Positions 17,062-25,701 of a DNA stretch of 47,690 nt are shown piece after piece. The stretch is from NCBI GenBank assembly GCA_014879665.1, contig JACSRP010000147.1, forward strand, positions 1 to 47,690, given 5' to 3'. Position numbers and translations under genes: made by a program. The DNA is from Anaerolineae bacterium (GTDB lineage: Bacteria > Chloroflexota > Anaerolineae > Aggregatilineales > Phototrophicaceae). Under the pieces are notes generated by a model that was not told where the DNA came from, made no database searches, and saw nothing but the letters and a program-made list of their open reading frames with translations. Each line of letters starts with the position of its first letter. Position 1 is the first letter of the stretch.

Positions 17062-18783
17062 TTGTTGACCGGATTACCCGCCAATATTTATGAATTCATG
17101 GAATGGCCGTGGGAAAAAATTGAGCCATATCTCCACGAACTGGGTGAACGCCCACTGACCGCCGAAAACAGTGTCGAATGGCTTAAGGATTGGGCGCAGA
17201 TCGGGGATATGATCAGCGAAACCTACTCGCGCCTGAGCGTTGCCACCACGCTGGATACCACCGATACCGCCGCCGAAGAAAAATACAACATCTTCATCGA
17301 AACGATCATGCCCCCGGCGATGATCGCCAGCCAGCGGCTGAAAGAAAAGCTGCTTGCTTCCGGCCTGAAGCCTGAAGGCTACGAAATTCCCCTGCGCGAT
17401 ATGCAGGCCGATGCCGAAATTTTCCGTGACGAAAACGTGCCGCTGATCACCGAAGAACAAAAACTTCAGCAGGAATACGACAAAGTGGCTGGCGCGCAAA
17501 CGGTACAGTGGCGCGGCGAAGAGAAAACCCTCTCGCAACTGCTGCCCTTCCGGTTGGATCAGGATCGCTCCGTGCGCGAAGACGCATGGCGCGCCGCGAT
17601 GGAACGCACCCTGCAAGATCGCGCCGCCTTGAATGAACTCTGGACGCGCTTTCTGAAGCTGCGCCTGCAAATGGCGAAGAATGCGGGTATGGATTTCCGC
17701 GCCATGAAATGGAAGGAACGCCATCGCTTCGACTATACGCCAGAAGATTGCTACAGCTTCCACAAGGCCATCGAAGAAGCCGTTGTCCCTGCTGCCGCGC
17801 GTATCTACGATAAACGCCGCCAGATGCTGGGTGTAGACTCTCTCCGCCCCTGGGACAGCGAACATCAGATTCATGTAGACCCCTCCGGCAAGCCCGCCTT
17901 GAAACCGTTTGAAAATGTCAGCCAGTTGATCAGTACCAGCAGCGGTATCTTCCATAAAGTAGATGACCAGCTTGGCGATTACTACGACATCATGATGGAA
18001 GAGCGACTGCTCGATCTCGACAATCGCAAGGGCAAAGCGCCCGGCGGCTACTGCACCGGATTCGATACCAGCGAGCGCCCCTTCATCTTCCAGAACGCTG
18101 TCGGCATTCATGATGACGTGCAAACCCTGCTCCATGAAGGCGGCCATGCCTTCCATGCCTTTGAAATGTACCAGACGCTGCCAGCCTATCGCCGCACCAT
18201 GCCGCCGTTAGAATTTTGCGAAGTTGCCTCAATGAGCATGGAACTGCTGGCCGCGCCCTATCTGGCAGAAAGCGAAGGCGGTTTCTATTCCGCCACCGAT
18301 ACCGCCCGCGCTCGCATTGAGCATCTCGAAGGCGTGATCACTTTCTGGCCGTATATGGCCGTAGTAGATGCCTTCCAACAATGGGTGTATACCAACCCCG
18401 AAGCCGCGCTGAACCCCGATAACTGCGATCAGGAATGGTCGCGCCAGTGGGATCGCTTCATGGTTGGCATTGATTATTCAGGGCTGGATGATATCAAGGC
18501 CACTGGCTGGCATCGCAAGCTGCATATCTTCCAGATTCCGTTCTATTACGTGGAATACGGCATCGCCCAGTTGGGCGCGGTGCAGGTTTATGGCAACGCC
18601 CTGAAAGATCAGGCAAATGCTATCGCCAACTACCGCAAGGCGATGGCGCTGGGCGGTACGGCTGGCCTGCCCGATTTGTTCGCCGCTGCCGGGGCAAAAT
18701 TCGCGCTGGATACCCCCACGCTGTCAAGCGCCGTCTCGCTGGTTGAGGGCGTGATCCACGAACTCGAACCGGCCATGGGCTAA
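17062..18783 (+). CDS. M3-family oligoendopeptidase (PepF-like)
   Basis: A 573-residue zinc metallopeptidase, expected in the cytoplasm because no signal is seen. The thermolysin-like site is HEGGH at residues 358-362, followed about 25 residues later by the third ligand Glu in EFCEVASMSME. GYCTGFDTSERPFIFQN just before the site is the M3 substrate-shaping segment, and the C-terminal HIFQIPFYYVEYGIAQLGA is a strong M3B marker. Members cut oligopeptides of about 5-20 residues. The start is TTG at 17062 (another TTG follows at 17065), both placed well after AAAGGAAAA; no ATG fits. It stands alone with its own -10 box and a hairpin after it. Confidence 0.92.
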   Translation: MLTGLPANIYEFMEWPWEKIEPYLHELGERPLTAENSVEWLKDWAQIGDMISETYSRLSVATTLDTTDTAAEEKYNIFIETIMPPAMIASQRLKEKLLASGLKPEGYEIPLRDMQADAEIFRDENVPLITEEQKLQQEYDKVAGAQTVQWRGEEKTLSQLLPFRLDQDRSVREDAWRAAMERTLQDRAALNELWTRFLKLRLQMAKNAGMDFRAMKWKERHRFDYTPEDCYSFHKAIEEAVVPAAARIYDKRRQMLGVDSLRPWDSEHQIHVDPSGKPALKPFENVSQLISTSSGIFHKVDDQLGDYYDIMMEERLLDLDNRKGKAPGGYCTGFDTSERPFIFQNAVGIHDDVQTLLHEGGHAFHAFEMYQTLPAYRRTMPPLEFCEVASMSMELLAAPYLAESEGGFYSATDTARARIEHLEGVITFWPYMAVVDAFQQWVYTNPEAALNPDNCDQEWSRQWDRFMVGIDYSGLDDIKATGWHRKLHIFQIPFYYVEYGIAQLGAVQVYGNALKDQANAIANYRKAMALGGTAGLPDLFAAAGAKFALDTPTLSSAVSLVEGVIHELEPAMG

Positions 18784-18789
18784 ATGCTT

Positions 18790-18831
18790 GCGGGACCCTT
18801 CATCTGCTGTGCAGCAGGTGAAGGGTCCCGC
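18790..18831. terminator. Long hairpin after the M3 peptidase
   Basis: GCGGGACCCTTCATCTGCTG pairs with the segment at 18812-18831 (one mismatch) around almost no loop. It starts seven bases after the stop codon. There is no T run, so it may be a dispersed palindrome or an mRNA-stabilising end rather than a standard terminator. Confidence 0.55.
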
Positions 18832-18992
18832 CAACGTGAAATTCCGCCTTCCCTTCCTATAGGATTGAATCAACCACAATAAGCCACATGGCTGTTTTTG
18901 CGCTCGCCTCACACGGCCTATAATAGCTTAGGTTCTACAGCGCCCAATCATCGGTCACCCATAGCCGCAGCGCACACTTCCTGACCGGCAGT

Positions 18993-19022
18993 TTGTCGTC
19001 ATCACTGCTATGCTGTTATACA
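18993..19022 (+). promoter_or_regulatory. Promoter of the secreted SH3b protein gene
   Basis: TTGTCG at 18993-18998 and TATACA at 19017-19022, spacer 18 bases. The leader of about 45 bases holds a small GGCCTC/GAGGCC hairpin and the ribosome binding site AAAGGAAAA. Confidence 0.4.
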
Positions 19023-19074
19023 ACCCCGGCCTCTTTCGGAGGCCAATTTACCTATCACGCAAAGGAAAATTCCA

Positions 19075-21072
19075 ATGCTGAAACGTATCGCCCTCTTGTT
19101 CCTCTTATGCTCGATCATCACTCCCTTCGCCGCAAATGCTCAGGATGTTGAGCCGCATGTTCAGGCCGCAATTAGCGATCTGTCATCACGACTGGGCGTT
19201 CCCTTAACGTCTAACGACATCAGCCGCTGGACGTTTGCCGAAAATCGCTATCCAGACTCGTCCTATGGCTGCCCCACCGCCCCCGACGCACCCTATACGC
19301 CCGGCAGTTTTACCGCCTATCAGGTCACGCTGATTCATCAAGCTATCGCCTATGATTACCGCGTCGCCAGTGATCTCTCATGGATATTCCTCTGCGGTGA
19401 AGCGGCGCCGGTTCAGCCAACCGTTGACGCCAGCCTGACCCCCATTCTGCCCACCTTCACGCCGGTGATACAGCCGACCACAGACCCGTCTATCGCTTGC
19501 CCTGCGGGCTACCCCGGCTATCTCATGCCGCGCCTGCAAATTGGAGGGCAGGGGCAGGTTCCAGTGGGCAGCACCCCGAATCGCCTGCGCGAAACCCCCT
19601 CGCTAACTGGCGCCCAGATCGGCCTTCTTGGCTCTGGCGCTGCCTTTACCATCATCGGCGGTCCCGCCTGTGCCGATGGCATCGTCTGGTGGCAGGTCGC
19701 TATCAACGATCAAACCGGCTGGACCGCCGAAGGTCAGCTGCCAGACACCTACTATGTAGAACCGGCTAGTGTTGTGCCAACAGCCACCGCATCCATTTTG
19801 CCCACTTTCACGCCCGTCGCTGAACAGCCCACACCCGCGCCGGAGCCGCTGCTGCTGGATGTACTGCCAGCGCTGGCCGGGCAGCTTGGCGGCAGTCTCC
19901 AGTTTTATGCTTATCAGGATGGCGCTGCCGTCGCAAACTACAGCGTCCCGATCCCTAATCCGAATCAGAGCGATGCTTTCGTTACCCACATCGAATTTGC
20001 ACCCGACGGCCTCTCCGCCACCTTCGCCGTACTCAGCTATATTCCTGACGGCGGGCCGGTGATCAATATCTACCGCGCCTCGCTCGAAACCTCGCTGGTG
20101 GAGCAGATCGCCGCTGATACCTATCTCGCTATGCCCTTTGACTACGATGCCGGCGGCCAGAATATCATCTACGCCGCGCGCGATGAAGCCAATCCCTACA
20201 CCGACGGTTCCGAAACGACAGGCCCCGGCGGCGAAAATATCATCTTTTATGCGCTGCCAGTAGATGCGAGCGCGCCGCCTCAAGAGATCGGGCGGGCGAT
20301 ATTCGGCGTGGGCTGCGGCGGCGGCAGCCCATATCCCGGAACATCTGCGCTGTGGAATGAATCCGGCTATGGCACCCGCCCGCTGATGCTGGAAACCACG
20401 CCTTATGGCCTCGTTTACAGCACCAACTGCACCGGCAGCGGCGCCGCGCTGCTCGATCTAGAGTCCGGCGAAAGCGCCGAACTGGGCGGCTATTTAGCTA
20501 ATCTCAGCGTGTCAAGTGATGGTCAGCAGGTGCTGGGCGTACAGGAAGAGGGCGGCGACCCGAATACTGGTGTGCTCACGCTGATCGATCTGGAATCTGG
20601 AGAGATCAGCGAACTCGACACGTCGGCGATCCCCGACGTGACCGCCTTCGCCGCCGATGGCAGCGGCACCTTCTATTACAGTTCCCGCGCTGTATCCCGC
20701 GTCATTGATGCCTCCGATGTGCCAGCGCTAACGGCAATGCAGCTAGGCGAAATTGATGCGAACACGGTATCTATTTACCATATTGACGGTGAAGCCGAAC
20801 AGCTGGTTTATCAGGGCGATGCCTACGGTCTGGGGCGGCTGTTGACCTCGGCCGCCGGAGAGCTGTTCTTCAGCCTCATTCCCAATGGCGATAACTGGGT
20901 GCAGGCGGTACGCGATGGCATAGAGACCGATCAGCCCTTCGCTCAGGTCATCCGCACATACTTCCCGATTGAGCTGCTGGTGATAGACGCCTCCGGTGAT
21001 GCCATCTCTCTGGTATCCGGTTTAGAGCAGGCAGCCATCAATCCGATGGCATTAGGCAGCGCCGCAGGGTAG
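19075..21072 (+). CDS. Secreted protein with SH3b domain and propeller-like C-terminus
   Basis: A 665-residue exported protein. The signal peptide ends near ANAQD. Residues about 25-110 form a domain with WTFAENRYPDSSYGCPTAP and a YQVTLIHQAIAYDYRVAS segment, a pattern I associate with extracytoplasmic proteins of this bacterial group. After a Pro/Thr linker, residues about 155-225 look like a bacterial SH3 domain (LRETPSLTGAQIGLLGSGAAFTI, then WWQVAINDQTGWTAEGQL). A second linker leads to about 400 residues of repeated beta strands (FVTHIEFAPDGLSATFAVLSY; VSSDGQQVLGV; FAADGSGTFYYSS), as in WD40/TolB-like propellers. It is likely a surface binding protein; the ligand is unknown. Confidence 0.85.
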   Translation: MLKRIALLFLLCSIITPFAANAQDVEPHVQAAISDLSSRLGVPLTSNDISRWTFAENRYPDSSYGCPTAPDAPYTPGSFTAYQVTLIHQAIAYDYRVASDLSWIFLCGEAAPVQPTVDASLTPILPTFTPVIQPTTDPSIACPAGYPGYLMPRLQIGGQGQVPVGSTPNRLRETPSLTGAQIGLLGSGAAFTIIGGPACADGIVWWQVAINDQTGWTAEGQLPDTYYVEPASVVPTATASILPTFTPVAEQPTPAPEPLLLDVLPALAGQLGGSLQFYAYQDGAAVANYSVPIPNPNQSDAFVTHIEFAPDGLSATFAVLSYIPDGGPVINIYRASLETSLVEQIAADTYLAMPFDYDAGGQNIIYAARDEANPYTDGSETTGPGGENIIFYALPVDASAPPQEIGRAIFGVGCGGGSPYPGTSALWNESGYGTRPLMLETTPYGLVYSTNCTGSGAALLDLESGESAELGGYLANLSVSSDGQQVLGVQEEGGDPNTGVLTLIDLESGEISELDTSAIPDVTAFAADGSGTFYYSSRAVSRVIDASDVPALTAMQLGEIDANTVSIYHIDGEAEQLVYQGDAYGLGRLLTSAAGELFFSLIPNGDNWVQAVRDGIETDQPFAQVIRTYFPIELLVIDASGDAISLVSGLEQAAINPMALGSAAG

Positions 21073-21100
21073 TACATACCCCGCCACCCTTCCGTTTAAC

Positions 21101-21147
21101 TACCCCCTCTCTCCGCTTGCGTGGGAGAGGGGGTAGGGGCGAGGGTT
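21101..21147. repeat. CCTCTCC..GGAGAGG palindromic repeat, variant copy
   Basis: TACCCCCTCTCTCC and GGGAGAGGGGGTA flank a short centre, followed by GGGGCGAGGG. It resembles the inner part of the larger repeats at 43358-43424 and 44805-44871. Confidence 0.6.
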
Positions 21148-21262
21148 GCCTACCTCACGCTAAGTTTGAACGATGGCATCGAACTTACCCCTAACTGGCG
21201 CAGGGACCCCCATCATCCCGCCCCCTAACAGAAATTTGCAATCTCTCGCCCCATTCTTCTAC

Positions 21263-21268
21263 TATAAT
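21263..21268 (+). promoter_or_regulatory. -10 box before the cyclase-family gene
   Basis: A perfect TATAAT that overlaps the ATG of the longest possible reading frame at 21267. Transcription should start near 21275, so that ATG cannot be used and the start at 21327 is supported. Confidence 0.5.
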
Positions 21269-21326
21269 GCTTCACAACGATTCACCCGCCCATCGTGTAG
21301 GTAGTGGAGAGAGGCTTGTAAATCTC

Positions 21327-22187
21327 ATGTGCTCGCCGGAAATTGCTAAAGTCGTTTCTGAACGCATTGCCCGTGAAGGGCGGCCCCAATTGTCCCGCCG
21401 TAATCTGCTCAAGGCTGGCAGCGCCAGCGCCCTTGGCCTGGCCTTTGCCTCATTTGCCGCGCCCGCCCGCCGCGCCGCCGCTCAAGGAGAGGCCGGCTTT
21501 GAAGTCATTGATCTCTCGCACGTATTCGGCCCGGATATGCCAGTTTACACCCTTGGTGAAGAGCCGACCCGCGAAACCTACCTGTCGGTTGAGGAAAACG
21601 GCTATTTCATTCAGTATTGGACCTTCTACGAGCATGTTGGCACCCACTGCGATTTCCCCGCGCACTTCATCGCTGACGGCGAAACCGTAGATAACTTCGG
21701 TGCCGGGCAGCTCGTTTCCCGCGCAGTCGTCATCAATATCGCCGCCAAAGCCGCCGAAAATGCCGATGCTATGCTGGAAGTTGCAGACATTGAAGCGTGG
21801 GAAGCCGAACACGGCGAAATTCCCACCGGCGCTGTTGTGTTCATGAACAGCGGTTGGGCTTCCCGCTGGCCGAACGAAGATTTCCGTAATGCCGATGCCG
21901 AAGGCGGGCAGCACTACCCCGGTTTCAGCGGTGAAGCCGTCACCTGGCTGCTCGAAAATCGCGGCATCAACGGCATCGGAGTAGATACCCTTAGCCTCGA
22001 TCCCGGCAATTCTGCCACCTTTGACGCGCATTATGCGGTCTGCGGAAACGGCATTTACGGCGTGGAAAACACCGCCAATCTGGACGCGCTGGAAGGCGCA
22101 GACAATGCCATCGTGATCATCGGCATTCCCCGTTGGGAAGGCAGCGGCGGCGGCCCCACCCGTGTGCTGGCGCTGGTTGGCGCGTAA
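21327..22187 (+). CDS. Exported cyclase-family (kynurenine formamidase-like) hydrolase
   Basis: A 286-residue protein. A twin-arginine signal (SRRNLLKAGSASALGLAFAS) near residues 23-42 exports it folded through Tat. The mature part is a cyclase/KynB-type metal hydrolase: the metal-binding signature HVGTHCDFPAHF near residues 100-111, DLSHVFGPDMPVYTL before it, and GVDTLSLDPGNS plus an HYAVCGNG segment in the C-terminal half. Family members hydrolyse amides such as N-formylkynurenine or cyclic amides. ATG 21327 is preferred because a TATAAT box overlaps the earlier ATG; GAGAGAGG lies about 12 bases upstream. A strong terminator follows. Confidence 0.9.
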   Translation: MCSPEIAKVVSERIAREGRPQLSRRNLLKAGSASALGLAFASFAAPARRAAAQGEAGFEVIDLSHVFGPDMPVYTLGEEPTRETYLSVEENGYFIQYWTFYEHVGTHCDFPAHFIADGETVDNFGAGQLVSRAVVINIAAKAAENADAMLEVADIEAWEAEHGEIPTGAVVFMNSGWASRWPNEDFRNADAEGGQHYPGFSGEAVTWLLENRGINGIGVDTLSLDPGNSATFDAHYAVCGNGIYGVENTANLDALEGADNAIVIIGIPRWEGSGGGPTRVLALVGA

Positions 22188-22210
22188 AGCATCAATCCCC
22201 GAATTGACCG

Positions 22211-22239
22211 GGCGGCTCATCCCACGAGCCGCCTTTTTT
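22211..22239 (+). terminator. Rho-independent terminator after the cyclase-family gene
   Basis: GGCGGCTC and GAGCCGCC form a perfect 8-bp stem with a 7-base loop, followed by six T. It starts 23 bases after the stop codon. Confidence 0.93.
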
Positions 22240-22337
22240 CTGCCCGATTACGCCCCCTATTTCCTTGAACGCCCTTTCCCTTAAAGAGTGTTTTTTTAAT
22301 GCCCTGTTTTTGATCCCCGCGCCTGCGGTGCTGATCA

Positions 22338-22362
22338 GTAGGGACAAAGCATGCCTTGTCCG
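22338..22362. repeat. GGGCAAGG..CCTTGCCC palindromic repeat, copy 2
   Basis: GTAGGGACAAAGCATGCCTTGTCC, a diverged member with a central GCATGC, in the 276-base gap before the phosphoglycerate mutase gene. Confidence 0.55.
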
Positions 22363-22463
22363 CCATGTGAACTTATCATCTCCCCCATGTAATTAAGGGG
22401 TGAGGTTTGCCCTCCCACGTGGCATAATAAGCGGCATTGTTGTCATAAAATGAGGGTAGAGCT

Positions 22464-23105
22464 ATGGCAGACGCTCACGGCATACTGGTCTTGATCCGTC
22501 ATGGGCAGTCACAATGGAATCTTGAGAATCGTTTTACCGGTTGGGTAGATGTTCCGCTGTCGCCGCTTGGAATCGAAGAAGCCACCCACGCCGGCGAAAT
22601 TCTGAAAAGCTATGGCTATAAGTTTGATTATGGCTTCGCTTCGGCGCTCATCCGTGCTCAAGAAACCCTACGGATCATCCTTGAGGTGACCGGGCAAACC
22701 GATCTGTCTATCGAATATGATCAGGCGCTGAACGAGCGCATGTATGGCGATCTTCAAGGGTTGAACAAGGCCGAAACCGCGAAGAAATTTGGCGACGAAC
22801 AGGTTCATATCTGGCGGCGTTCGTATGATGTTCCCCCGCCCAACGGGGAAAGCCTGAAGATGACCGGCGAGCGGGTGCTGCCCTACTACCACGCCAACAT
22901 TCTGCCGCGCGTGCTGGCCGGCGAAAAAATTATCGTGGCCGCGCATGGCAACAGCCTGCGCTCGCTGGTAAAAGAGCTGGATCAGCTCACGGATGCGCAG
23001 ATTCTCGAAGTGAACATCCCTACGGGTGTGCCGCTGCTCTATGTGTTCGACACTGCCGGAAACGTGCTGGAACATGGTTATCTGGAAACCGTGAAGGGCG
23101 ACTAA
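22464..23105 (+). CDS. gpmA: 2,3-bisphosphoglycerate-dependent phosphoglycerate mutase
   Basis: A 213-residue glycolytic enzyme that interconverts 3- and 2-phosphoglycerate. [20 protein letters not shown] near residues 10-29 contains the phosphohistidine and the substrate loop; [18 protein letters not shown] near 89-106 is specific for the GpmA type rather than other histidine phosphatases; [13 protein letters not shown] near 158-170 holds the second catalytic His. The chain lacks the loop of about 25 residues after RRSYDVPPP found in the E. coli type, which is normal for the short form in several bacterial groups. GAGGGTAGAG precedes the ATG. It stands alone. Confidence 0.95.
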   Translation: MADAHGILVLIRHGQSQWNLENRFTGWVDVPLSPLGIEEATHAGEILKSYGYKFDYGFASALIRAQETLRIILEVTGQTDLSIEYDQALNERMYGDLQGLNKAETAKKFGDEQVHIWRRSYDVPPPNGESLKMTGERVLPYYHANILPRVLAGEKIIVAAHGNSLRSLVKELDQLTDAQILEVNIPTGVPLLYVFDTAGNVLEHGYLETVKGD

Positions 23106-23123
23106 TCCCGCTGCAAGCAAACG

Positions 23124-23147
23124 GGGCAGGCGCGCATAGGCCTGCCC
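23124..23147. terminator. Hairpin between convergent gpmA and FHA genes
   Basis: GGGCAGGC and GCCTGCCC form a perfect 8-bp stem with an 8-base loop. There is no T run on either side, but the place between two convergent stop codons suits a two-way transcription end. Confidence 0.55.
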
Positions 23148-23161
23148 AACCGCCCTTTCCC

Positions 23162-23539
23162 CTAAATAGACATCGGCACGTCTAGCCGCAGCCATGTCCG
23201 CCCGATGCGAAACAGGCTGCCCGGCCGGATGTTGATCCGTCCGCGAATACCCCGCTTTTCGCGTTCAATATAGGTTCCGTTGCGGCTGTTCAAATCTTCC
23301 AGCCAGAACGATAGCAGAAAAGGCTCGCTCACCGCCTCGCTGGCAGTGATCATCTCCACGGTGCAGCCTAGTTTGGCGTGCAGCCGCGAAACTTGATTAT
23401 CAAAGGGGAGAAAAATATCGCATCCGTCGCGGCGGCCAATCGAAAGTATTAATTCATCACCCGGCTCCGGCTGTTCAAAACGCTGGGTTTTGCCGTCCAG
23501 CGGCCCGCTCATATACGTGACCGAAAGTTCTCTATTCAT
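23162..23539 (-). CDS. FHA-domain protein
   Basis: A 125-residue protein that is almost only a forkhead-associated domain, which binds phosphothreonine peptides. The core motifs are LSIGRRDGCDIFLP near residues 32-45, NQVSRLHAKL near 48-57 and LNSRNGTYIE near 83-92. A 12-residue insertion lies between the SRLHA and NG motifs. There is no kinase, phosphatase or secretion gene beside it, so the partner is unknown. A TATAAT-like box on the minus strand (23601-23606) could be its promoter. The EamA gene upstream is on the same strand, 100 bases away. Confidence 0.9.
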   Translation of the reverse strand: MNRELSVTYMSGPLDGKTQRFEQPEPGDELILSIGRRDGCDIFLPFDNQVSRLHAKLGCTVEMITASEAVSEPFLLSFWLEDLNSRNGTYIEREKRGIRGRINIRPGSLFRIGRTWLRLDVPMSI

Positions 23540-23639
23540 GGGTGTTCCGCGTAGGGATCATTCTCGCTAATGGCAGTTTGAAAGACGGGCATCCACGCTT
23601 ATTATACTAATGGTTATCCTTCAGCGAAAATGTTCCCCC

Positions 23640-24611
23640 TCATACCGCCTCCGGCATTACCGAAGGCGCATCCTCTATCGCCTCCATCAGGTTATCGCCG
23701 CGCTTGCCGCCCGCCGTCCCCCGGCTGATCACCACCACTGCCGCGATGATGATGCTTCCGGCAATCACGATCCGCAGTGTCAGCGGTTCATCCAGAATCA
23801 CCGCCCCCAGCAGCACCGCGATCACCGGGTTCACGTAGGCATAAGTCGCCACCAGCGCCGGGCTAACGTTACGCATCAGCCATGTGAACGCCGTGAACGC
23901 GATGATCGAAGCGAAGATCATCAGGTAGAACATCGCCACCAGCGAGCGCGTAGAAATCGCGTCAAAATCCAACCGCGCGAAATCGCCGGTGAAGGCCGCC
24001 AGCCCGAATTGAAGCAGCCCGCCGCATAAAAGCTGCATCCCCGTCGAAAGCATCGTGTTTGCCGGCAAATCGGCACTCCGCGCATACAGCGATCCCAGCG
24101 ACCAGAACAGCGCCGCAATCACCACCGCGATCATTCCCAGCAGCACCAGCCCCTCGCCATTCAGCGCCCCGTTCAAATCCACCAGCAGAACAATACCTAG
24201 TGATCCCATCACCAGCCCGAGCACCGTCATCCGGTTCGGGCGAATAGTGCCGTTCAGTGTAGTCACGATCACCATCCACATCGGCGTGGTTGCAATCAGC
24301 AGCGCGATCATGCCCGTTGGCACATCTACCAGTTCTGCCAGCACAATCAACCCGTTGTTGAACAGAAACAGCAGGCCGCCAGCGATCAACGCCGCGCGCC
24401 ACTGCCGCCAACCCGGAAGCGTCGCCCCGCGCAGCAGCGTCCAGCCAATCAAGATGATGCCCGCCAGCGAGAAGCGGAATCCGGTCATCAAAAACGGGGG
24501 AATCGTCTCAATGGCAATGCTGATGCCCAGATAGCTCGAACCCCAGATGATATAAACGCAGGCGAAGGCCAGTATCACTACCCAGTGGCGCGGCGCAGTA
24601 GCAGCAGGCAT
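23640..24611 (-). CDS. EamA/DMT-family metabolite exporter
   Basis: A 323-residue inner-membrane protein with ten hydrophobic helices in two repeated five-helix halves (two EamA domains). The first helix reads VVILAFACVYIIWGSSYLGISIAI and carries the family's WGSSY start; the second half holds the matching SLGSLYARSADLP and AFTWLMRNVSPALVATYAYVNPVIAVLLG segments. That last segment is the most conserved region of RhtA/YedA-like transporters, which export amino acids or other metabolites. The substrate is unknown. GAGG lies about 11 bases before the ATG. The C-terminal tail is soluble and acidic. Confidence 0.92.
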   Translation of the reverse strand: MPAATAPRHWVVILAFACVYIIWGSSYLGISIAIETIPPFLMTGFRFSLAGIILIGWTLLRGATLPGWRQWRAALIAGGLLFLFNNGLIVLAELVDVPTGMIALLIATTPMWMVIVTTLNGTIRPNRMTVLGLVMGSLGIVLLVDLNGALNGEGLVLLGMIAVVIAALFWSLGSLYARSADLPANTMLSTGMQLLCGGLLQFGLAAFTGDFARLDFDAISTRSLVAMFYLMIFASIIAFTAFTWLMRNVSPALVATYAYVNPVIAVLLGAVILDEPLTLRIVIAGSIIIAAVVVISRGTAGGKRGDNLMEAIEDAPSVMPEAV

Positions 24612-24732
24612 TAGATGTGAACCTCACAAAAAGGCGGGCGTTGGCTTCCAATACAGAAGGGCGCATGTCATCATGCACCCTTTAAGACCATTGTACCGAT
24701 CTTGCCCGCTGGCGGTTATGTCCATCTAGGCC

Positions 24733-24760
24733 AAACAGCCGCCGGTAACACGGGCTGTTT
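24733..24760. promoter_or_regulatory. Palindrome upstream of rsmI
   Basis: AAACAGCC at 24733-24740 and GGCTGTTT at 24753-24760 form perfect 8-base arms around 12 bases. It lies in the -35 area of a possible promoter whose -10 box TAAACT (24778-24783) stands six bases before the rsmI ATG. It may be an operator or the end of the divergent unit. Confidence 0.35.
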
Positions 24761-24789
24761 AACCGCCGTTCTCACGTTAAACTATAAGG

Positions 24790-25626
24790 ATGCGCACCCT
24801 CTATCTCGTCCCCACGCCAATTGGCAACCTTGAAGATATTACCCTGCGGGCGCTGCGGATACTGCGCGAAGTGGCGCTGATCGCCGCCGAAGACACGCGC
24901 ACTTCACGGGTCTTACTCCAGCATTTCGGCATCACCACCCCATTAACCAGCTATCACGAACACAACAAACTCACCAAACTAGATGTCATTTTCAATGCCT
25001 TAGAAAGTGGCGATGTAGCGCTCATTTCTGATGCTGGCACACCTGGCATCAGCGATCCCGGTTACGAATTGATCCACGCGGCAGTTATGCGTGGCGTCAT
25101 TGTTACACCGCTGCCCGGCGCAAATGCCGCCCTGACCGCCTTGATCGGTTCTGGCTTGAATACCGAAACTTTCATCTTCGTCGGTTTCCCCCCAAAGAAG
25201 CAGAAAGCCCGCCGCGAACTACTGGAGCGCCTCGCCCATGTGCCGCGTACCCTGATCTTCTATGAAAGCCCGAATCGCTTGACCGATCTGCTGGCCGATA
25301 TTCAAGTTGTATTAGCAAACCGCCCTATCGTGGTAGCCCGTGAACTGACCAAAATTTATGAGGAATTTCAGCGGGGAACCGCCGCCGATCTGCTGGCGCA
25401 CTATACTGCGCATCCCCCGCGTGGCGAAATCGTCGTGCTAATTGACGGCTCGCCGCCTCAATCGCCGGTGATTTGGGGCGATAACGCTGTGATCGAGGCG
25501 CTCGGCGAACGGTTAAATTCTGGCGACTCTTTACGCGACGCCGCGAAAGCCATTGCCGCCGTCTCAGGCCGTGATCGCAAAGCGGTCTACGAGATGGGGC
25601 TTACTATTAAGTCCGCTTCCAAATAG
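24790..25626 (+). CDS. rsmI: 16S rRNA (cytidine-1402-2'-O)-methyltransferase
   Basis: A 278-residue SAM-dependent methyltransferase of the tetrapyrrole-methylase fold that modifies C1402 in the ribosomal decoding centre. LYLVPTPIGNLEDITLRALR at residues 4-23, AEDTRTSRVLLQHFGI near 34-49, LISDAGTPGISDPGYEL near 78-94 and the TLIFYESPNRLTDLL segment near 154-168 are all RsmI signatures. Length is normal (about 280). The ATG has no clear ribosome binding site, while a TAAACT box ends six bases upstream, so the mRNA may be leaderless or nearly so. Confidence 0.95.
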   Translation: MRTLYLVPTPIGNLEDITLRALRILREVALIAAEDTRTSRVLLQHFGITTPLTSYHEHNKLTKLDVIFNALESGDVALISDAGTPGISDPGYELIHAAVMRGVIVTPLPGANAALTALIGSGLNTETFIFVGFPPKKQKARRELLERLAHVPRTLIFYESPNRLTDLLADIQVVLANRPIVVARELTKIYEEFQRGTAADLLAHYTAHPPRGEIVVLIDGSPPQSPVIWGDNAVIEALGERLNSGDSLRDAAKAIAAVSGRDRKAVYEMGLTIKSASK

Positions 25627-25701
25627 CCCGACTGGCCGTCGTTGATGAACTTCTTAACGGTGATAATGACTGGATAGCCAATAACAGCGTCTGGTAAACC
25701 T

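Noticed and set aside
17074..18156. A 360-codon minus-strand frame opposite the M3 peptidase.
   Set aside because: The plus strand encodes a full M3 peptidase with HEGGH; long antisense frames are expected at this GC content.
21267..21326. A longer start for the exported cyclase-family protein.
   Set aside because: A perfect TATAAT box overlaps that ATG, and it would put 20 extra residues before the twin-arginine signal.
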